From the NCBI GenBank assembly GCA_947034895.1, contig OX344764.1, positions 21,452,001-21,516,000 on the forward strand: DNA of 64,000 bases. Direction: 5' to 3'. The position numbers and the translations under genes were made by a program. The notes under the pieces were generated by a model. It had not been told where the DNA came from, did no database searches, and saw only the letters and a program-made list of their open reading frames with translations. This document shows positions 35,001 through 45,550 of the stretch, piece after piece (position 1 is the first letter of the stretch; each line of letters starts with the position of its first letter). The DNA is from Rhytidiadelphus loreus. Its lineage: Eukaryota; Streptophyta; Bryopsida; Hypnales; Hylocomiaceae.

Positions 35001-36100
35001 TAGGAAGTCGTATACCGCATTTAGAAGGAGAAGAAATTTTTGGAAGCACAAAGAGGAAGCTGGATGTACCAATTGGTGATGCTGGAGACTCACATAGACC
35101 GGATTAAGTCAACTTCTCCCAACCTCGTGTTCGGACGAGATCCACAACGGCTTCAATTGATTCTTCTGGGGACAAAGGTAAACTCCCTGAAGTGAACACT
35201 TCTAGACATGTGGCAGTTGCTTTTGAAAGTGATTGCGACACTTCAAAGTGGCACATAGCCAGAATCAACCACAAATCAAATGCAAAATGTTCTGCTCAGC
35301 AACGGGGTTCAAATGTGAAGTGCACGGCCAAAGTTGCAAGGGGACGGAAGGGAACCCCAGCTCCCACATATCGCGGGAGAAAAGAAGATTATGGGAGTAA
35401 GCGGGAGGTGGTGGTTGACTTCTGGTTTTGTGGTGACGATATTGAGCGATGTGTGAAAGGGAGCAAGCGCAAGTGGGTTCTAGATTGGCCAGAGGTACCA
35501 GAGGTCTGGCCGGTTTTGACCGGAACTGACTTGAGCCGGGATGAGACTTTATTATTGCAACATGGTGGATTTCATCTCCAGGAGTGTCCTGTACTATCAC
35601 CACGTCGACTCTTCAATCTATCTAACGTATTCAAGAGTGTGTTCTATGATCAACCACTTCCAGCAGATGCAAGTGTATATCCAACGGTTCGAAACAATCG
35701 AACTATACGACGAATTGCAAATGCACCAACTATAGAACAACGGAACAAGTGGGAGAGTGCTAGAAATGTCAAAGGAGAAATTTTGGGAGTGACATTGCTG
35801 CCTTTTCCGGGACTAGGTGCAATTGTGTCACTACAGACTGGATTTGATTATAGCAAAAACGTGTACCGAATCACAGTTGGAATGTACCCCTCTTGTACAT
35901 GCCCGGACTACACAAACATGGCTATTTCAGCCATTGGTGGCCGTCAGCAATACGTAAATTGCAAGCACTTGTACTACTTGTTCAGGTACTTTTGCAAGAT
36001 GGACATCCATGAGGATAAATTCATTCATGCACCAAGTTTTAGCTTCAACGAGTTGAAGCTTCTATTACTTAAAGCAGGGATCATCACAATTTCAGAGTAG
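32039..36100 (+). pseudogene. SWIM-finger transposase of the transposon, with one in-frame stop
   Basis: Exon 1 is 32039-34198 (720 codons, start MACIRVDGHD; donor ATG|GTAAGT). Exon 2 is 34712-36100 (462 codons plus stop; acceptor TTTGTAG). Exon 1 carries a Cys-rich N-terminal zinc-binding region (CTGHLACMNTECDYL; CTLLCKVCKVTPTC). A DDE-type core follows, with candidate residues in WMMFDHV and CDMQSED (Asp570), then FMADSAMANW (Asp606) and CLLHW (Cys635-x2-His638). The SWIM zinc finger CTC...CKH spans 35894-35968. The intron contains hairpin copy 5. Exon 2 is interrupted by TAA at 35105-35107; the same frame reads on without other stops for 330 codons, so this looks like a single CAA-to-TAA change. 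Mutator-like or KDZ-like affiliation is inferred. A natural two-part product from a second start is possible but unlikely. Confidence 0.85.
34364..34457. mobile_element. Hairpin element, copy 5 (transposase intron)
   Basis: 94 bp, starting AACCAAAAATGGGGGTAC and ending GGTACCCTTGATATTGGTT, with core CCTCCGTCGGACCCGACTGA. It lies inside the single intron of the transposase gene. Confidence 0.85.
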
Positions 36101-36866
36101 TGTTGGCTACAGTGCCTTCTGTACTTAAATCGTATTGTATTAATTTACATTTCTTCATTTGGATTTTCATTAGTTTTTCTTCCCATCATGTTTTTCAATT
36201 TCTAAATTTTTTTCCCCTGCATTCTCCAATTTTGGCTCCATATTTTATTTGTATTTTATTTTGTTTACTTTCCATTGCTAAGTTATTCATGTTTTTCTTC
36301 AATTTTTTGTTTATTTTTTATTTCGATTCTTTTGGTTTTAAAAGGCCTGAAAAGTAGGTTGATAATTTGTTTGGCGTGACTTTTATTATGTTCATGAGGT
36401 TCAAATATTCTTGTGAGAGGTACTTGAATTAGATAGCCACGGTTTTGAATTGTACTATCCCGCCCCAAAATTAAAGTAGTGGATAGAGTGTCTAGGTTAT
36501 AGTTAATCATTAAATCAATGTTCATATAGAGAGCATATGTGGAGGTTAGGCAACACTCACTTCTGTTTTTGTGAGGATTATTTATTTAACATATGATGTT
36601 ATATTCTTGAAAGAATTTGTAAGTGGCAAGACATGGGAATTTCAGTTCTTAAACTAAAAGCTGAATTATGTACGACAAGTTGAAGTTGCCAAACTATTGG
36701 AAGAAGAAATTTGCAAACCTTAAAAAAAAAATCTCAAATACACGGTAATAGGATAAGCGGTCATAGGCCCCCAAAAAACTAAAAATAGTAAATTTTTTGT
36801 ACAATTTTCAAATTTTTTTATCCAAAGGAATTTTTGGGTAAAAAAGTTGAAAAAAAAATATTTCAA

Positions 36867-36936
36867 GGCTCCACGCTCACAAGCTCCATGCTCGCAGCTC
36901 ACAAGCTCGCCGCTCCAAGCTCGCACGCTAGCGTCG
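36867..36936 (-). repeat. Right terminal inverted repeat with GAGC array
   Basis: Read on the minus strand: CGACGCTAGCGTGCGAGC, then TTGGAGC, GGCGAGC, TTGTGAGC, TGCGAGC, ATGGAGC, TTGTGAGC, GTGGAGC. The unit length and GAGC core match the left end. Confidence 0.7.
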
Positions 36937-36949
36937 TTGGGGGGACAAA
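36937..36949 (+). repeat. 13-bp target-site duplication, right copy
   Basis: TTGGGGGGACAAA, identical to 19562-19574. Confidence 0.8.
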
Positions 36950-37842
36950 TGCGTTTTTGGGTAGTTACCTATGGGCTGAAATTTTCTCCTGATTTTTTGA
37001 AACTTTTTCTGGAGCTTGAAAAGCTGATTAGCTTCGTAGGAATATAATTTTTTTCACAATTGGTGCTTGGGAACAACAGTTATGACCAAATAAGCTCAAA
37101 ATAAGGGACAAGGGCAGCTCGGGCAGCACAAAAAGAAATTGCAAAAATTTGAAATTTGAATTTTTTTTTCCCTCATAGAATATGTTTTTGTCCATCTGGA
37201 AAGATTTGATTCATTTCATTTGAATTTGTTATGAGAAAGTTATGTACATTCTTGTTTTTTGGGCAATTAGAGCATTTTCTTGAAAAAAATAACTTGTAGG
37301 ATTCATTTCTGAATGCAATTTTTCAAATTTTTCAAATTTCTTTTTTTGCATGGTTTAGTTTACTTGCTAGAACAATCTCACCATTGGAATTAGTGCATTT
37401 TAATTCCATCTAAAATATACGAATATTTTAGATTTTCCTCTTATCATGTACCTACTTCTACTTAACAATTTTTTTAAGAATGATAATTAAGTTTTTTTGA
37501 ATTTTCTTTTTTTTCCTAGATTCTCAACTCAATTCTCCACTACAAAGATTTAAAGCTCCAAACTCTGTAGTGCAAAAATTTTAAGTTAAAAATGTTCAAA
37601 GTCAAAAAATCTAGTCCCATAATGTTATAAAAACCTTGTTTTTTCCACTTTGAATGCAAATATCTTGCAATCTGTGCGGTCAAAATTTCTGAAATTTTTT
37701 CTACACTTTTTCATACTAGTAAGGTGTAAGATCCTATGGTTAGATATGAAAAAAAAAATAGATTTTTTTTACCTCTTTGCTATTAAAAAGGCAGTTTTCA
37801 ATGTTTTTTGGCAGAAAAAGGCCTCAATTCTTTAGGGGTTAA
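36937..37842 (-). mobile_element. Right part of TTAA-element A2
   Basis: It continues the stub at 19537-19574. It shares with A1 (reversed) TATGGGCTGAAATTTT, AAAGCTGAT(T/A)AGCT, GGGCAGCACAAAAA, AACTT(G/A)TAGGATTCATTTC and CTAGAACAATCTCACC. It ends CTTTAGGGGTTAA at 37842. Confidence 0.8.
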
Positions 37843-39478
37843 GGAGTTAAAGGACATTGCCCCCATGACCAAGTTAGTCACCAAAATGCTCCAATTATTA
37901 TATCAATAAGTGCATTCTTTGTTTCTACAATTAACAATAAAGTCATCCATCACACTCTTTGGGTTCTCAATATCCTTTAAGGGTTAGTGGGCACCTTAGT
38001 ATATGCCACTAATTCAAAACTCCCACCATCACTCTATACACATCTCCCAAATCAACATGCACCTATGTGGAAGAAACGATTTTAGAACCTCTACGTTAAC
38101 CCTTGAACATTGACACGGACGCCAAACATCCCATGGATGACAAGGAATCTTTGAGTGTAGGACGAAAGTGCAACTATTCATTCTTGGAATTGGGTTTGGA
38201 AAGGAAAGATCTCCTACAATACTTTGACTTCCAATAGGTGCTTTTTACTATTTCTTTTACCAATGATTCACACGGTAATACAAAAAGATGATTTTGAGCA
38301 TCACCCCTTTGACGTTGAAGGTTTAACCAATAAAATTTTGATCCTTTGCACCTTTTACATGCGATATCCAAATGTCGCATCCTTTGATGTGTTGGAACCT
38401 TCTTTTACTTCTCAACAAGAGAGTATCTAAATTTGACCACTCTCAGAATTATAGTAATTAGGTATGGAAGCAAAAAGTGATGGGTTTTGGAGTGCCCCCC
38501 CTGTGTACTTTCAAAATCCAGAAGCAGTTTACAGTACGTACTTTCATAACCTAACTTGCAACGTTGCTTGAGAAAGTGCATTTTGTCTTTGAGTAACGAG
38601 GCATGACGGACCAACATCGTCATATTTCTGACTGTATTGTAAACCTGGAACCCAGAACTTGGATGAACTCCGCTATACAGAACTTGGATGAACTCCGCTA
38701 AAACTGCTGCACTGCACAACATTCATGAATGGAAAGGCACTAGAGTCTGTAACAAGAACATAACTTATTTCTGTTATAGTGGCCCACAAAACATGGTCAC
38801 GCTTCATAACATTTGTATTGTATGACTAGGTAATTGTCCTGCCCTTGTTGGGAGGGTATTATGCCTCCCAAGATGCTTGGGACACACTTTCAATGCAATT
38901 CAAGGATTTGCATTGGTTGGGGAGTCATGTAAGACAATTTTGTTTATTGTTGGAATCACCCCTTTTCAAGCTGATGCAAAAGGTCCCCCCTACTTCATTG
39001 GAAACAATGTTATGTTGCTTCCAAGATGTTCTACAGTGGAAGGAGTCTTGATTTTTGGAAATGAAGGGGCCCTTGCAACAACATGGGTAGGGAACAATAA
39101 CATTAGCTACTAGCCTTCACAACCTTGGAGGAATCTAGAGGAATAAACTTAAACAAGCTAAAACTTGTTAAAGTGAACAATTTTTTGGCCCCTCCAAAAT
39201 GCTACTCCCCTATCTTGAAGTTCAAGAATTTTATGTGGCTATGAGTGATATTGTTCTATTAATACTTGAAACTAAATGAAAGGTAGTAAAATGGATGAAA
39301 TAAGACAATAAATGTTAGAAAATGTTCAAGTTGGATGAAATTTTTTGGCAAAAATAAGACAAGATTTTTTTGGATATTGAGCACTTTATAAACAGATTTT
39401 ATCATCTAACAATTTGTTGACTAAAGATAGGATGACTTTCAACCACTAGGAAGTGGAAATAGTAGGAGTGACCAACTA
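37843..39478. other. Gene-poor stretch
   Basis: No assignable gene. A plus-strand open frame at about 38877-39113 has protein-like composition (GNNVMLLPRCSTVEG) but no known motif or splice context. Confidence 0.35.
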
Positions 39479-40431
39479 CTAACTCCTAAAGGTTTTTGAA
39501 TATATTTTCACCAAAAATGCTCCAAAATTATCATTTAGAATACAAACACCAAATTTTAGAAAAAAAAACAAAAGACAAAAAAACAATTTTGGAGACATGT
39601 AACCGTAGGATCTTCTAGTACCCGGTTTGAAAAGATAAGGAAAAAAAATCAGAAATTTCTATTATGCAAATTGCAAGATATTAGTGTTTGAAGTGACAAA
39701 AATCATTTTTTTGGCCTTGCAAAACCCCAGGTACTAGTTGCACTTCACAAGGTCACATTTGTATAAAAGAATGTCTGAAATGGTGGTTCTTCTTTGGATT
39801 CATTCTTCAAGACAAATAGGCTACATGTTTGGAAAAATTCAAATCATTTGGAATTGTACAACATATAGGAGACATATACATTAGGAAAATATAGTATATA
39901 GGAAGAAGTAGAGAATGATTTAAAATACTAAGTTGTTGAGAATTTGGTTATAGAATTGAAAAATGCCAATCCCAATAGTTGTAATGTTGTAATAAACACT
40001 CTACATCCTCTCAGTTTATTTTTTTCAAAAAATATTAAAAATTGAGTTTAATAAAAGACTTCAAATTTTATTTTAGACTAAAGAATCTATAACTGCCCGC
40101 AAACTAAAATTCATCGTAACTTACATTTCATTAATCAAAATGGAATGATTTAAAGCTCTCTACACAAATTTAAATCTAGAAAACCAATTTCAAATTCTTA
40201 TTTCTTAAAAAAGTGATTTTTTTGAGCTACCAACAAACAATGGAAAATTACATATTATGCAATAATTTTTTTAACCATGTAATCAAAAGTTATGAAAATT
40301 ATTGTGCCTCAAAGCTACTCCTCATGCACATGTTGTGTGAAAATTTCAAAGAAAAAAAAAATTCCATTCATAGTGAGCTGCCTAGAATCGCTATGTTGCT
40401 AGAAAATGCAGTTTGGTGCTTTAGAGTTTAA
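39479..40431 (-). mobile_element. TTAA-element subfamily B, degenerate full-length copy
   Basis: Reversed relative to 62866-63787. It opens CTAACTCCTAAAGG, contains AAAAATGCTCCAAAA, GCAAGATATTAGTGTTTGAA and ACAAGGTCACATTTGTATAA, and ends GTTTAACCTTAAAAGG. Both CCCC ends are mutated, so it is old. Confidence 0.6.
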
Positions 40432-41547
40432 CCTTAAAAGGACAATGTAGCCAATTTATTAATTAATACATGAGTATACCAAAAATTGTCAATTTTTAGC
40501 CCATTTACAATTTGATATCTACTCTTGATCTAAATTTTAGCCATGATTAAAATGATCTTTTTTTTATATGAGTACAAGAATGAAATGAAGTTTAATATGA
40601 TCTAAACTTTCTATTATGTTTTATTGTTTCTTAATTCAAAATTAATATACTACTGCTATTTGAACTCTGAAGGTATATCCATGGCTAATTGAAATTACTA
40701 ATTTTTTAACAATAGAATGTCACTTTGACATCTATCTAAAAACTCACAAAATAGAAAACAATAAATTTAAATTATAATTATTTTGAACCATATTTCTAAT
40801 GTTTTTCTCCAATAAAATATTGAAACCTTTAGTGGATTGTCATTAAGTAGTGTGGAATGTAGCAAAGCCCTAGTAATTTTTATATTCACATAATTGCAAA
40901 ATGGAAGTATAGAAAATGAAGGATTTTGAAGTTATAATATGTGGTCATGTGCCATTATTTTAAGGTTAATTCTTGAAGGACATTGTAAGGGTGAGGGATA
41001 ATTTTGAAGTTAAGCTTAAATTTTTACTTAAGCCCTAATTATAAACATTTTTAAGCTTATAGAATGTAGATCCACAAGTAATTGTTAAAGAAATGTTGTG
41101 ATAAAATATTTAAATTTGATTGAGCAAACACCAAAAGGAAGAGTGGAATCAACACATAATTTTTGGTTCACTCCACATCATTCATTTTCAATGATTCCTT
41201 TTTTCAACTAAATTTTCATGAAATGTGGTAAACAATTTTTTTGAGGGAACATTTGGTGATGTTTTACTCTTCAGTCTTTTACAAAACCTTGGAATAGTAT
41301 CATTCTTTATTCGATGAACCAATCAATTTTCATTCATGATTTCCACATTTCATCCATATCATGAATGTAGATAGCATCAACTCTCAGTGAAGATTGCTCC
41401 GTCCACTATCCCAAATAAATGAAGTACTGTAGAAAGTTACGGGTGGGTGGGTGGGGTGGTATGGAGCATTGCTTCAAACCGAATTTACCAATCCTCGTAG
41501 ACAACTGACACTGGACCTTCTTGTTTGCCATGGTCGTTGTTTTCGAT
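40432..41547. other. AT-rich spacer
   Basis: Nothing recognisable. Confidence 0.35.
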
Positions 41548-41767
41548 CAGGGTGGATTGACCCCCTCGCTCGTCCTTACCAGGGGTGCATGTAAAAAAAA
41601 AGCCCCCTATTTTGGGCCGTTTAAGGGTATATTCTTGACCTCCTTAAACTAATTTGGGGTCTCTGATCGCAAAAATGAAATAAAATTTTGCAAAAAAATT
41701 CATGTGCAAAAAATAAATAACTCCAGGGTTTGCCCGCAGGGCCGAGCGAGGGGGTCAGTTCACCCTG
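41548..41767. mobile_element. 220-bp MITE with CAGGGTG inverted ends
   Basis: It starts CAGGGTGGATTGACCCCCTC and closes with the near-complement GAGGGGGTCAGTTCACCCTG; the arms match over about 25 bp with two differences. CAGGG ends suggest hAT. No clean 8-bp duplication adjoins the ends, although TTGTTTTC occurs close to both. Confidence 0.6.
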
Positions 41768-42698
41768 GCCTTGTTTTCCGGGAATGATAAAATTTTGGAA
41801 ACTTTGAATTCCAATTTGGACTCTACAACCAATGAAATCAAGGGTGGGCAGGTTTCCCGACAACCAATTTCCCACACAGTTTCTCTTCCTAGATACTTGC
41901 GGGGAGGGAATAAGTTAAGATGCCCTCAAAATCTGTGGCCATGCTCCGACGTCCTCCAGTCTTCTCACGTAAGTTATCAATAACTTAATACGATTGGCTT
42001 CTGGTGCTGCAGAGTGCAGTCCCACAGTTCTCACGCGGTCACACCTGCCTTTCGACGCTGGTCGGCACTTGGGTCCACAGCCCTACACAGCTACTGCTTT
42101 ACCATCCATCATTTGCCGGGCGAGGCGGGTCAGGCACTTTTCAGTGTTTGAACTGCTCACGCCTCTACCTGAAGTTAGCTTCCCAGAACCAACGTGCCTC
42201 AAAGGAATGGTCGCAGGGCGCCTCCCTTCCTCTGTTGCGGGGGGGCGACTCGGTCCTCCAATAGTAAAGCTTACAGCAGCTGGGCGATATTACAGGCACA
42301 TAAGTTGCCATGCATCATTTTCTTAAGAACTGCCACATCACGGAAGCCTGCCGGAAAGAGTTCAGCAGTACCTCTCAAATCCAAGAGATTTTACGGAAGT
42401 CAGCATTTTGTGTTTTGTTGAACTTCGCCTGCACATCATCTTCGAGTGATTGTTACGGTCGACTCTAGTCTCTGAAGCAGATCCTGAGATCGCCAAGTTG
42501 ACCATTTTCATGCTCCACTCTTGATAGTTGCTGTTAGCTTGACCTACACCTGTGTTGGGTAAAACCAAACTTCCCACTACGTAATCTTTTCTAAGAAAAC
42601 GATTATCAAGTCAGCACACCGTGATGCTTAGCAGATGGGAGTTTGTCCACATTCAACAACCTCCCTAGAACCTGCAATAAGGGAGAACCGTTCAGTTG

Positions 42699-44100
42699 CT
42701 ACGAATTGGCATGCTTCCGTTTTCTCCGTTCGCCAGCACCTGCCCTTGTGGATCCTTCGGGTTTCGTAGGAGCTGCGGCCAGTGTGGGAGCTGGAGGAGG
42801 AGGTGGAGCAGGCACTTCGGGTAAGGGACGAGGCAGTATTTGCTTCAATCGATTGTTCCGGTAGTGTTTCCATATACTGCTGACGATGAGCAATCTCCTG
42901 CAATAGTAACATTGTCATGAAACAAACTTTGGAGACTTGAGTTTGATCTGATTGCATAAATCTCTATTCAATGTATGTGAAAATAGAGAAACAAAATTCA
43001 CAGGTCTACCTGTACCGGTCATCACGGAAGCCTCATTGGACCCAGAAGTTCATATGAGCTAACAAAACAGAATAAGACTCGAGCAAAAGAAATATTTCAA
43101 CAGATCCCAATGTCCTCTTCACTACCCTCTGCCGGATGTTCAAATTTATCGATCTATGATTAAGAGATGTTCGTCACATAACTTTCACAAAAGAGTGTTC
43201 TGCAGTCAACTAAAAAAGAGCAAGACGGATTCACTTGAAGTGACGTGCATTACTTCGGATAATCTTTCCTGAACACTAGTTAGTTGCATAGTGTTTCTCT
43301 ACATAATGCCTGCGCCTTGAGTAGACTCTCCAAGATGACGTGCAGAGGGTTCCAAAGACTTGATATGGGATTAAATTAAATGCAATTCGATTATTGAAGC
43401 ATAGATCACTTGTTTGAAAAAACTGAGAATCAAAATGTACAGTACCTGTAAGAAGTTACAGAAATACTCAAGATTGAACAACTTAATAAACTGCACCTAT
43501 GAAGATAACAGAAATGCAGCCTCACTTTGTTTGCAGGATGGGACATGGCTGCCCGAAAATTTGCACTTTGAAGTATATCCAGGAAAAGAAATGCGTGCGG
43601 GTACCTGCAACAAAAAGGAAAGAAATTCCAAAAAGGAACAAGTGAAACCTCCACGTCGGTGGTTCCCAGTTACAACTGACAAAATGTCTTGATGTCAGGT
43701 ACAGCAATCTGAAGTCACTTACATTGAAAACTTCATAGACCCGAAACACAACGAACTTTGAAAACCCACTGAACAGAATAACACAGATCCCAGAAGGCAC
43801 GCGTTGAGGTTAGAATTGAGACTCACATGACGTACTTGGCATACTCGGGCTGTTTCCAGTACAAGAGGTACTTGAGGTACCCTAACAACGCCTGATCATC
43901 GAAGTAGCGATTCTGTGCCAAATCTGTGAATGCAGTGGGTCCAAATTAAGAAAACGAGACATGACAGTAGTGGGGAAATCAAGTATGAGAAAAGAAAAAA
44001 AGACGGCATCACAAATTTCAAGACCCTGACGATGGCTGACAGCGTTTTCTGCTCGAACTTGAATTTGTACAGCTTCTCGCGAATCCTACATATATCCATC
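42699..44100 (-). pseudogene. MED31: Mediator subunit 31, rearranged and frameshifted
   Basis: MED31 (SOH1) links Mediator to transcription activation in the nucleus. Minus-strand exons: 43923-43827 (LAQNRYFDDQALLGYLKYL...YAKYVM), 43604-43526 (YPHAFLFLDILQSANFRAAM...) and 42897-42699 (IAHRQQY, then WKHYRNNRLKQILPRPLPE and a Pro/Ala tail with RRKRK). Junctions are phase-consistent. Two defects stand out. The preceding exon (RFLLELEFVQLLANPTYIH, 44043-44100, donor GTGAGT) is on the plus strand, although its phase would join exon 43923 exactly. Also, after IAHRQQY one extra base shifts the frame before WKHYRN (about 42873). This is a decayed or inverted copy, or an assembly error. The identity as MED31 is secure; the first coding exon was not found. 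Confidence 0.85.
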
Positions 44101-44660
44101 GTGAGTCCTATAACCAAGGAAGAGAGGGCGGAGGAGGAACTAGCAAATAAGAGTCACGAGACAGACACGGCGTGACTATAATGACAATCCCCAAAGATGA
44201 CAACAAACTTTCTCAAAATCAGAATCGTGGCAAACACAGAGAGACTGAGCTCAGGCAGAGTACAGTTTCAGGTACATCCTCACGAAACTGGTAAAAACAA
44301 CAAAACACATTACTGCAAAGATTACGACAAAAACAAATCTAACGCACTTGTTTCTCAAAAAGACTCAATTGCCCAGTCAGGTCCTACGAGACTGGCAACA
44401 TCAAGAGGTGATATTTCGACAAGCTCTCGTTTGAAATATAGCCCAACAAAGTACAAATGGAGAAAGGTGGACGCCCAGGGAGGAAAACCAGCACACCATG
44501 TAGTGGTTGGGACTCGTAACCGCCAGCGGCATCACCATTAGCGACCATCGCTGGTGCGGCATCACCAGCGACTGATCGTAGATGACTAGGGTGACACTCA
44601 ACTGGCGAGCTAATTTCAGATATTAAACGAGAGAACTTAGATAGGTGAGTTCTAGACGCC

Positions 44661-44680
44661 GGTTTAGGGTTTAGGGTTTG
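44661..44680 (-). promoter_or_regulatory. Double telo-box
   Basis: GGTTTAGGGTTTAGGGTTTG contains two to three plant telomere-type units (AAACCCTAA on the minus strand). Such telo-boxes occur in plant promoters and 5' UTRs. Its position upstream of the minus-strand MED31 exons suggests it belonged to that promoter. Confidence 0.5.
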
Positions 44681-45534
44681 TACGTACGCACACAATAGAT
44701 TGGGAGAGTACGACATACAGAGCGCTAAATATCCGTTATCTCAGAAATGTACACGACAGCAAACCCAATACTCTTCCAGCATATCAAAGCACTCTCACTT
44801 TCGAACCCTCAGACCTGTGGCATCGACTTCCTTACTACGAAGGCATGGCTATTTCAACCGTGATCCTCCGGCATTTCAATTTCAATAATCAACCGGAAGA
44901 TGATAAGACCAAAGTCCTTGACAATATTTCAAGAGTCTCATTCTTGTCATTGCATTTTCATTTCTCTCTCTTCAATCAAAAGTGATCGTGCGACATCCAA
45001 ATATTTGAGCAGCCATCGATTCATGCTGCCCACAAAATTGTTCTCTCGTGAGCAAGCCCATGACCTCTCAGCAAGAATTCGAAGGACATTTTCCCAACTG
45101 AGTATCAAAGCTCTCAACAAAATTTAGAATCTTTCCATGCTCTTAACAGATCACACGGTGTGACAGTCCATCAGCCTCTGGAAGTTGACTCATGGAAACT
45201 AGTCAGGCATTGACAAAATCCAGACAAGGTTTTCATTCACGTGAACTAACTCTCCACTAACTACCGCGAGGTGAGTGAGAAAAGCTCTATCTCACGGACT
45301 ACAGCCAAGATAAGCGATCACCAAATAATAATTCAACGTACAAACTGCGTTCCACGAGCTGTGGAATTCACGAACAAAACCCTAAAACACGATTTGATGT
45401 AGATAATGTGTGATTCCAACGCAGAGTACAGAATCCGGGATTGAACCTTCAACTAGCTACATGAGTCAAAGAAATGACTTCACTTGCGATTTGTGACGCA
45501 GAGATGATCGAAGCCAGGCCAGAGATAGAAAATG

Positions 45535-45550
45535 AAACCCTAAACCCTAA
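45535..45550 (+). promoter_or_regulatory. Double telo-box
   Basis: AAACCCTAAACCCTAA, orientation opposite to the one at 44661. No gene could be assigned to it. Confidence 0.4.

Larger units (their letters stand above)
19575..36936. mobile_element. 17.4-kb DNA transposon with ParB-methyltransferase-like and SWIM transposase genes
   Basis: The element interrupts a TTAA MITE and is flanked by a 13-bp direct repeat. Its ends share the 14-bp inverted match GCTAGCGTGCGAGC (19582-19595; complement at 36919-36932), followed inward by imperfect arrays of GAGC-containing repeats. Inside are two divergent multi-exon genes, one ending 365 bp from the left end and the other 836 bp from the right, with a tandem array between their 5' ends. 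Five hairpin insertions lie in the introns. The transposase motifs (Cys-x2-His, SWIM) recall Mutator-like or KDZ-type transposases, but the 13-bp duplication is longer than usual for either (8-11). I therefore leave the superfamily open. Confidence 0.85.

Noticed and set aside
17613..37842. A1 (17613-18538) and the A2 remainder (36937-37842) as long inverted ends of the 17.4-kb transposon
   Set aside because: They are inverted relative to each other, but both are members of a dispersed MITE family, and the 13-bp duplication lies inside A2, so they are pre-existing sequence rather than transposon ends.
38877..39113. Small protein gene
   Set aside because: Open frame with plausible composition but no domain, splice sites or conserved start context.
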